From Arthrobacter sp. (lineage in GTDB: Bacteria; Actinomycetota; Actinomycetes; Actinomycetales; Micrococcaceae): DNA of 6,987 bases. Of the stretch, positions 1 to 4,635 are shown piece by piece. The notes beneath the pieces are model-generated. The model worked only from the letters and a program-made list of their open reading frames with translations, made no database searches and was not told where the DNA came from. Every line of letters starts with the position of its first letter. Positions within the stretch are counted from its first letter, which is position 1. A program made the position numbers and the translations under genes. The stretch lies in contig JASLBS010000171.1 in NCBI GenBank assembly GCA_030146405.1, positions 1 to 6,987 of the forward strand, given 5' to 3'.

Positions 1-457
1 GATGATGGACATTCCGATGATGGCGACAGGGGCGGCATCTTTCGTGGGACCGTCCGCCCGATCCGAGTCCCGGATCGGTTGTATGGCGAAAACGGATAAA
101 ATTTACATACCTGCAATGAATCGGCCGTACTCGATCAAGTCGCTCAAGATACCTCCGATTGTGTCTCAGTAGGCGTTGGTTAATTGAGAACTGTTTGTCC
201 CGTATCCTAATAATAAGCCATTAATACCCCAACGCTCACTGCACCAATGTTCTCGCCACGCTCTTTCCCTTTTCCTATCAAATTCTGGCCCTTTGTTCTC
301 CAGGGGCTGGTCTGGTGTCCGCCGACACGGTTGGAGGTCGAGGTATAGGGCTGACAAATTCATAAGAGAATAGTAATAAAAAGTAAGAATGAGAGGGAGA
401 GGGGCCATGCGGCTGATGACGATGACAAGCGGGAGAACGAGTGGTGTCAGGGAAAGT
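1..457. other. AT-rich flank of the IS, no supportable gene
   Basis: No protein-coding gene can be supported here. Sampled rows are clearly AT-richer than the rest of the window (23 of 60 G/C at 181-240, 26 of 60 at 361-420), with runs such as CTAATAATAAG and GTAATAAAAAGTAAG. On the minus strand a frame open from base 102 to the window edge ends in the peptide PVAIIGMSII, which faintly recalls the start of a ketoacyl-synthase domain, but it has no start codon and is too short to call. A 101-codon minus-strand frame (166-471) has no recognisable similarity and begins inside the IS inverted repeat. An imperfect inverted repeat GCGTTGG (173-179) / CCAACGC (229-235) is also present, with an inner TTAAT/ATTAA pair. 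The stretch looks like non-coding or eroded DNA. Confidence 0.5.
58..78. repeat. GC-rich hairpin, 8-bp perfect stem
   Basis: CCGATCCG (58-65) and CGGATCGG (71-78) are perfect inverted repeats around a 5-base loop, AGTCC. The RNA form would be a stable hairpin. The following TTGTAT is not a proper U-tract, so a rho-independent terminator is possible but weak. It could equally be an operator. No gene in the window ends or starts convincingly beside it. Confidence 0.4.
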
Positions 458-482
458 GGCTCTTGGGACATCTGGGGGGGGT
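458..482 (+). repeat. Left terminal inverted repeat of the ISL3 element
   Basis: This 25-bp end begins GGCTCTTGGGACAT and ends in a run of eight G followed by T. Compared with the reverse complement of 1918-1942 it differs only at repeat positions 15 (C versus T) and 19 (G versus T), giving 23 of 25 identities. The base just outside (457, T) no longer matches the other end, which fixes the boundary. Confidence 0.9.
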
Positions 483-580
483 GAAGGTGTGGGCTCGCTG
501 GTTGAGGCGGTGGCGTTGAGGGGTCGAGGTCCCTGAGGATCAGAAGCGCTAACTGACTTGCGCGACCCGAGGACCGCGAT

Positions 581-1918
581 GTGTCTCACCTTACTTCGGG
601 GTGCGCTGACGCGCGTTCTGACACCTGCACCACCTGCCCTTGTTCGCGCTACAACTTGTTGTTGGGCCTTGATGGTCCTCATGTCGAGCAGGTCGAGCGT
701 GACGACGGACTGCTGATGGTGACTGTCTCGACGCCGCCGCGGGTGATGGGTTGCCCGGGATGCGGGGTCGTCGCGGTCGGTCGTGGCCGGCGCCGCTGGG
801 CGCTGCACGATGTTCCCGGCGCGAGTCGGGTGCAGGTGATCTGGCGGCAACGTATCTGGCGGTGCGCGGACGCGGACTGCTACAAAAAGACATTCGTCGA
901 ACAACTCCCGTCGCTGGTCGCAGCACGCGGGTCGATCACCACCCGGGCGGTCTCCTGGGCGATCGGGCAGCTCCGTCGGGAACACACGACCATCGCACGT
1001 CTGACCCGGCAGCTCGGAACGTCGTGGAAGACGGTGTGGCGTGCGGTCGAGCCCGAACTGCAGCGCTTCGCCGATGACGACAGGCGTTGTGAGGGGGTAC
1101 GGACTCTCGGCGTTGACGAGCACATCTGGCACCACTCACGACCCCCGCAGGCGGGGCCCGAAAGAGCTGACGGGGATGGTCGATCTCACCCGCGACCAAC
1201 ACGGGAAGACACAGGAAGACCCGGGCTAGGTTGCTCGACCTAGTACCCGGTCGGTCAGGGAAGGCCTGCGAAGACTGGCTCCACACCCGCAGCGAAGTGT
1301 CTCGGAATGGCGTGCAGGTCGCAGCTTTGGATCCGTTCGCCAGCTACAAGACCGCGATCGATGACCAACTCGAGGACGCCACCGCGGTCCTGGATGCGTC
1401 CCATTCACGTGAAGCTCAGCGCCGCCGCCGTGGACGAGGTTCGCCGCCGGGTCCAGCAGGAAACTCTCGGCCACCGTGGGCGTGAGGGTGACCCGCTTTA
1501 TGGGATCCACACCATCCTGCACGCCGGGGAGGAGAACCTCACCGACAAGCAACACACCAGACTGGCCACCGCGCTCGAGGTCGACCGCGCTCGAGGAAGT
1601 GTTCATCACGTGGCAGACCTCTGAACAACTCCGTGACGCGTACCACCAGAAGGACCTGACCCAAGGGCGAGGGATCGCCGAGAAGCTCGTGGACTCGTTC
1701 ATACCTGTCCGATCCCTAAGATCGCCCAACTCGGCCGGACCCTACGCCGTTGGCGGGAGGCGTTCCCGGCGTACTTCACCACCGACCATGCGAACAACGG
1801 GGGAACAGAAGCCGTGAACGGCATCATTGAACTCCATCGCCGCCTCGCCCGCGGCTACCGCAACCGCCACAACTACCGGCTCAGAATGCTCCTCGCTGCA
1901 GGCGGCCTCACACCATGA
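581..1918 (+). pseudogene. ISL3-family transposase, five frameshifts
   Basis: The coding remnant starts at GTG 581 behind GAGGA (569-573). Its successive frames together give a near full-length ISL3 transposase. 581 to about 1140 encodes a zinc-ribbon region (CPGC ... CADADC), a helix-turn-helix-like segment (GQLRREHTTIARLTRQLG) and GVDEHIWHH with the first catalytic Asp. About 1140-1210 encodes RRGPKELTGMVDLTRDQHGK. About 1221-1400 encodes ARLLDLVPGRSGKA and VAALDPFASYK with the second Asp. About 1405-1570 encodes AAVDEVRRRVQQETLGHRG. About 1597-1700 encodes EEVFITWQTSEQLRDAYHQK. 1703-1918 encodes ANNGGTEAVNGIIELHRR with the catalytic Glu. Frame changes fall near 1137-1160, 1204-1220, 1397-1410, 1569-1596 and 1700-1703; the first four are +1, the last -1. 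All three DDE residues survive but no single frame joins them, so the protein should be inactive. Family knowledge supplies the expected order; the frame joins are my reading. Confidence 0.9.
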
Positions 1919-1942
1919 CCCCCACCAAATGTCCCAAGAGCC
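1918..1942 (-). repeat. Right terminal inverted repeat of the ISL3 element
   Basis: Read on the minus strand it begins GGCTCTTGGGACAT and matches the left end at 23 of 25 positions. It shares its first base with the last base of the transposase stop codon, TGA at 1916-1918. Such a compact arrangement is common in small IS elements. Confidence 0.9.
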
Positions 1943-1956
1943 CATTATTCAGGCAC

Positions 1957-2166
1957 ATGGATTCGCTCGTGTCCGCGATCTGGCGCGTATTCGGCCAGAC
2001 CATCGATGTGGTGCACACCGGAGTGATACTGCATTCTGCACCCTACAGGCATGTCCCGGTGAGCCTCCGGAACACAATCATGCTGGCCTCATGGGAAGCC
2101 GCGAATATACGTCTTTCCGATGCCGACCATCGCCGAACCGGATGGCAGAAGTATTGGCGTGCTTAG
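1957..2166 (+). CDS. Weak 69-aa ORF, possible gene remnant beside the IS
   Basis: An ATG at 1957 opens a 69-residue frame (MDSLVSAIWRV ... GWQKYWRA) that stops at 2164-2166. The frame is already open across the end of the IS. Its codons are mostly G/C-ending and its composition is protein-like, more so than the other two frames, but I recognise no family or motif and no Shine-Dalgarno is visible before the ATG. It could be the surviving 3' end of a gene cut by the IS, or simply an open stretch. Its stop overlaps the AGGAGG that serves the next small ORF, so if it is translated the two could be coupled. Treat it as doubtful. Confidence 0.25.
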   Translation: MDSLVSAIWRVFGQTIDVVHTGVILHSAPYRHVPVSLRNTIMLASWEAANIRLSDADHRRTGWQKYWRA

Positions 2167-2170
2167 GAGG
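2165..2170 (+). promoter_or_regulatory. Strong Shine-Dalgarno for the upstream ORF
   Basis: AGGAGG lies six bases before the TTG at 2177, an ideal distance. The next ATG (2190) is 19 bases away, too far for good use. This site is the main reason to believe that TTG 2177 is a translation start. An in-frame TGA at 2174-2176 sits immediately before that TTG, so the ORF cannot start further upstream. Confidence 0.6.
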
Positions 2171-2176
2171 GACTGA

Positions 2177-2284
2177 TTGACTGAAACCCATGAAACACGA
2201 ACGCGTATTCGTGTTCATCCTTTCCCCGGTCCCTCGACATGCGACCTGCGTCGCGTGGCCTCCCATTCTCTAGGAGTCCAGTGA
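2177..2284 (+). CDS. Putative sulfur-operon leader peptide (uORF, 35 aa)
   Basis: TTG 2177, placed six bases after AGGAGG, opens a 35-codon ORF whose TGA (2282-2284) overlaps the GTG start of the flavin reductase. The peptide begins MTETHETRTRIRV and carries a Cys at residue 22 followed by DLRRVAS (residues 23-29). Actinobacterial genomes contain many short leader peptides with a (H)VDLxRxxSAxC-type core in front of sulfate, sulfonate and cysteine genes, where ribosome behaviour at Cys codons is thought to tune the downstream genes. The match here is to the DLRRVAS core. The usual Cys after Ser is missing and a Cys precedes the Asp instead. The ORF would act by its translation rather than as a protein. 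The main alternative is chance; the Shine-Dalgarno, spacing, motif and GTGA overlap together argue against that. Confidence 0.5.
   Translation: MTETHETRTRIRVHPFPGPSTCDLRRVASHSLGVQ
2190..2218. promoter_or_regulatory. Inverted repeat upstream of the operon (operator or RNA hairpin)
   Basis: AACACGAA (2194-2201) and TTCGTGTT (2208-2215) are perfect inverted repeats separated by CGCGTA. If A2193 is bulged out, the pairing extends by three more base pairs, ATG (2190-2192) with CAT (2216-2218), for eleven pairs in all. It lies 63 bases before the reductase start and inside the small upstream ORF. As DNA it has the shape of a dimeric-repressor operator. As RNA it would be a hairpin between the upstream ORF start and its DLRRVAS codons, fitting an attenuation device. 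No regulator gene lies in the window to decide between these. Confidence 0.5.
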
Positions 2285-3486
2285 GCACGAAGAACGAATG
2301 GTGGCGGACGGCCCTCGGTGAGTACCCCACCGGCGTCACTCTGATCACCTCTACAGACCCAGAAGGGCAACCGGTGGCGATGGTGGTGGGTACTTTCGTC
2401 GCAGTGTCCCAGGAACCCCCGTTGATCGGGTTTCTCCCCGACACCGGCTCGACCACCTTCCCCATCGTCTCCGCCAACGGCCGATTCTCCGCCAGTGTGC
2501 TTGGCAGCGAGCACGAGGCACTGTGCCGAGCCTTCGCACGCAAGGACCCAGACCGTTTCAAACTAGGAGAATGGGTAACCGCCAAGTCGGGCATCCCACG
2601 TCTACGTGATGCCCTGGTCTGGTTCGATGCAGACATCACCAGCTCCGTCCCAGCAGGAGATCACTCCTTCGTGGTGGGCGCGGTGGAGGATTTTGGAGTC
2701 GGAGACGGTAGTGCCGGTATGCCGTTGTTGTTCCTGCGCGGAGGATATGGGTCGTTCACTGTTCCCACCGCAGGAATCGATCCTGACTCTCTCGTGGCCC
2801 AAATACGGGCCGCAGAGATAGCTGGACCACTGGTACGACACCTGGCATCCGACCTGCGAGCGCAAGTGATGGTCAGCACGGTCGCCCAGGACGCAGTGGT
2901 TGTACTCGATGAAACCAGTTCCTCCCCGCTTCAGGGAACCTCTGTCGAGGAGGGCCAGGCGCCGGCTCGTCCGCGGACGAAATTTCCCTTCGCAGCTCCC
3001 CTCGCCCCGGCCTTCGTGGCTTGGAACGATGACCACCGACGGGCTACCTGGATCGAGAATTCCCGCCACCTGATTGGATCGGTGGACCGCCCTGCACTGG
3101 CAAGTCTGCTCCAAGGTGTCCGTGAGCGCGGGTATGCCGTGTCTACCGGTCAGGGGATTGCGGCTTTGTTTGAGGATCTTGTCACCGAGCAGGGTACGAC
3201 GCGGGCTTCATATTCGGCTTTGTGGCGCAGTGTGGCCGAGCAGAATGCTGAGACTGCTCGTCATCCGCATGGGGTGCCGGAGGAGGTCAGTTCGTTGCAG
3301 GCACCGGTTTTTGGTCCTCGTGGGGACGTTGAGCTGGTGTTGAATCTGAGCGGTTTCGATCCGCTTCTTGCCCAGGATCAGGTGGAGCACCTGGGGGCGA
3401 GGTTGTTGACGGTGTGCCGCGAGATTACTGCCCTTATTGGAGGGCGTTGGCCTGTCGATACGGCTGCGGCGTCATCCACTTATTAG
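2281..3486 (+). CDS. Flavin reductase fused to an IclR-like effector domain
   Basis: This 401-aa protein starts at GTG 2281, four bases after AGGAG (2272-2276). An in-frame ATG at 2239 would add 14 residues but lacks a ribosome site, and the peptide it adds does not resemble the family. Residues 1 to about 160 form a flavin reductase-like split barrel: EYPTGVTLIT (14-23), PPLIGFLPDTGSTTF (46-60), NGRFSASVLG (66-75) and PLLFLRGGYGSF (148-159). Such enzymes reduce FMN or FAD with NAD(P)H for a partner monooxygenase. From about 172 to 388 the sequence follows the IclR effector-binding domain: FPFAAPLAPAFVAWND (235-250), LLQGVRERGYAVS (276-288), APVFGPRGDVELVLNLSG (341-358) and a closing helix. 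No helix-turn-helix precedes it, so the domain probably senses a ligand or mediates contacts rather than binding DNA. The monooxygenase gene follows after 41 bases. The reductase call is firm; the IclR-like call rests on pattern recognition. Confidence 0.88.
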   Translation: MSTKNEWWRTALGEYPTGVTLITSTDPEGQPVAMVVGTFVAVSQEPPLIGFLPDTGSTTFPIVSANGRFSASVLGSEHEALCRAFARKDPDRFKLGEWVTAKSGIPRLRDALVWFDADITSSVPAGDHSFVVGAVEDFGVGDGSAGMPLLFLRGGYGSFTVPTAGIDPDSLVAQIRAAEIAGPLVRHLASDLRAQVMVSTVAQDAVVVLDETSSSPLQGTSVEEGQAPARPRTKFPFAAPLAPAFVAWNDDHRRATWIENSRHLIGSVDRPALASLLQGVRERGYAVSTGQGIAALFEDLVTEQGTTRASYSALWRSVAEQNAETARHPHGVPEEVSSLQAPVFGPRGDVELVLNLSGFDPLLAQDQVEHLGARLLTVCREITALIGGRWPVDTAAASSTY

Positions 3487-3506
3487 TCCCGTCTTATTAG
3501 TCCTGT
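3479..3506 (+). repeat. Tandem 14-bp duplication across the reductase stop codon
   Basis: CTTATTAGTCCCGT (3479-3492) is followed directly by CTTATTAGTCCTGT (3493-3506), with a single C/T difference. The first copy contains the reductase TAG stop (3484-3486) and the second supplies another TAG (3498-3500) in a different frame. The duplication lengthens the gap to the monooxygenase gene by 14 bases without touching its Shine-Dalgarno. It most likely arose by replication slippage. Confidence 0.8.
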
Positions 3507-3516
3507 CCCCTTTACT

Positions 3517-3522
3517 GAAGGA
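3517..3522 (+). promoter_or_regulatory. Ribosome binding site of the monooxygenase gene
   Basis: GAAGGA sits five bases before ATG 3528 and fixes that start. Together with the 41-base gap from the previous stop, and no promoter or terminator that I can see, it supports independent initiation on a shared transcript. Confidence 0.65.
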
Positions 3523-3527
3523 TTTTC

Positions 3528-4628
3528 ATGCGTTACTCCGCGTTTCTCACTACCCGTTCCTCTGGTCCTGAGGAGGATGGGCCTGTTATTCAGGCCATGA
3601 CCGATCATGCCCTTGACATTGGTTCGAAGGGTTTTGATGCGATTTTCCTGCCCGATCACCATTTCACCGGGTATGCGCCGCCGGCCAGTGATCCGATGGT
3701 TTTCGCCGCCTATCTCGCCGGGCAGTTGCCGCACATGCATTTTGGCTTTTCGGTGCAGACTGTGGCGTTGCACCACCCGGTGCGTTTTGCCGAACGTCTG
3801 TCCCTGATGGATCAGCTGACTAAGGGCAAGCTGCTTGTCGGGGTGGGCAGTGGCACGACTCCGGAGGAGATGGTGGGGCTGGGGGTGACATTCCCAGAAG
3901 CTTCTCAGCTGGCTCAGAGCAACTTGGATATTGCTGAGCGGTTGTGGGCCAAGCAGTTGGGGGAGGTGCCGGTGAGTTTTGATAATGGTAAGTACAAGGG
4001 TGATGTTGTTTCGCGTATCGTTCCGGCCCCGTACACGGCGCCGCGTCCGCGGATGATGTCGGTCGCGATGCGGCCCTCGAGTGTGGATCGGGCGGCCGCT
4101 GCTGCTGAGCCGGCATTCATCACGACTTTCACACCCCCGAACCTGGCTAGTACGAATCCGTTCGAGCACGCCTCGAAGTACTTCACCGCCTACCAGGAGA
4201 AACTGCTGTCGGCCGGTCATGCGCAGGAGGTTATCGATGCGGCCCTGGAATGGACCACGGTGTCGTTCCAGTACATCCACGTAGCAGAGACCGACGAGCA
4301 GGCGAGGGAGGAGCTCGATGCGCTCACCGAGGAACTCCAGGCAGCAGTGGAACGCGAACACGTGGCCAACAAGCAGGCCGAGAAGATCAGTGGTGTGGAA
4401 TTGCGCGATCCGCCCAACGCACTCACCGAGGGCTGGAAGCGTACCTGGTGCCTGTGGGGTAGCCCGGAGACGGTGGCGGAGCAACTCATCCAGTACAAGC
4501 GCCTCGGTATCGGGAATGTGCTCGGCGGTTTCATGAGTGGTCCGTTGACGGAGCGGCGTCGGCAGCTCACCGAGCAGTCGGTTCGTTTGTTTTCCGAGCA
4601 GGTCATCCCGTTGGTTGAAGCGGCCTAG
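3528..4628 (+). CDS. Luciferase-like flavin-dependent monooxygenase (LLM class)
   Basis: This 366-aa protein has the usual length for the bacterial luciferase-like TIM-barrel family. Visible hallmarks are the N-terminal strand MRYSAFLTTR, FDAIFLPDHHF (36-46), HFGFSVQTVALHHPVRFAERLS in two adjoining pieces (71-92), LTKGKLLVGVGSG (97-109), the later barrel region RMMSVAMRPSS (175-185), and the C-terminal WGSPETVAEQLIQY (310-323) followed by LGIGNVLGGFMSGPL. These enzymes use FMNH2 made by a separate reductase plus O2 to oxygenate a substrate, for example desulfonating alkanesulfonates. There is no signal peptide, so it is cytosolic. The reductase lies just upstream and the glycosidase follows after seven bases, so an operon is likely. 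Family membership does not give the substrate. The first two thirds use far more T-ending codons than the last third. Confidence 0.92.
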   Translation: MRYSAFLTTRSSGPEEDGPVIQAMTDHALDIGSKGFDAIFLPDHHFTGYAPPASDPMVFAAYLAGQLPHMHFGFSVQTVALHHPVRFAERLSLMDQLTKGKLLVGVGSGTTPEEMVGLGVTFPEASQLAQSNLDIAERLWAKQLGEVPVSFDNGKYKGDVVSRIVPAPYTAPRPRMMSVAMRPSSVDRAAAAAEPAFITTFTPPNLASTNPFEHASKYFTAYQEKLLSAGHAQEVIDAALEWTTVSFQYIHVAETDEQAREELDALTEELQAAVEREHVANKQAEKISGVELRDPPNALTEGWKRTWCLWGSPETVAEQLIQYKRLGIGNVLGGFMSGPLTERRRQLTEQSVRLFSEQVIPLVEAA

Positions 4629-4635
4629 ACCTACT

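Larger units (their letters stand above)
458..1942 (+). mobile_element. ISL3-family insertion sequence, decayed
   Basis: This is a 1485-bp element bounded by 25-bp imperfect terminal inverted repeats that begin GGCTCTTGGGACAT and carry a G-rich inner end. Size, ends and content fit the ISL3 family: a single transposase with an N-terminal zinc-ribbon and a DDE-type catalytic core. The transposase reads left to right and its stop codon (1916-1918) touches the right repeat. ISL3 elements normally make an 8-bp target duplication. The flanks here (GGGAAAGT at 450-457, CATTATTC at 1943-1950) do not match, so the flanks have mutated or one side was rearranged. The ends look usable although the transposase is broken, so the element could only move in trans. 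No passenger gene is present. Confidence 0.9.

Noticed and set aside
166..471. 101-codon minus-strand ORF with a hydrophobic start, beginning inside the left IS repeat
   Set aside because: The start codon is supplied by the IS end itself (both ends read ATGTCCCAAGAG outward). There is no ribosome site and no recognisable similarity.
278..1135. 285-codon minus-strand ORF across the IS left part
   Set aside because: Low-complexity Arg/Pro/Thr-rich translation, antisense to the transposase and crossing the IS boundary.
581..1918. Programmed ribosomal frameshifting as an explanation for the split transposase
   Set aside because: Five changes of frame, two of them caused by 10- and 16-bp insertions and without a consistent slippery motif, indicate decay. 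The neighbouring genes are intact, which also argues against general sequencing error.
1827..2180. 117-codon plus-strand ORF over the IS right end
   Set aside because: Its first part is the transposase 3' end read in the wrong frame; the rest has no protein-like pattern.
2177..2210. TTGACT as a -35 promoter box
   Set aside because: No acceptable -10 hexamer lies 16-19 bases downstream. The TTG is better explained as a start codon after AGGAGG.
2239..2280. Upstream ATG start for the flavin reductase, adding MRPASRGLPFSRSP
   Set aside because: No Shine-Dalgarno before 2239, whereas GTG 2281 has AGGAG at a good distance. The extra residues overlap the uORF codons and do not resemble the family.
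4615..4635. TTG at 4615 as an earlier GH3 start overlapping the monooxygenase gene
   Set aside because: It would add only seven residues (MKRPRPT) with no clear ribosome site. ATG 4636, seven bases after the previous stop, is the simpler choice.
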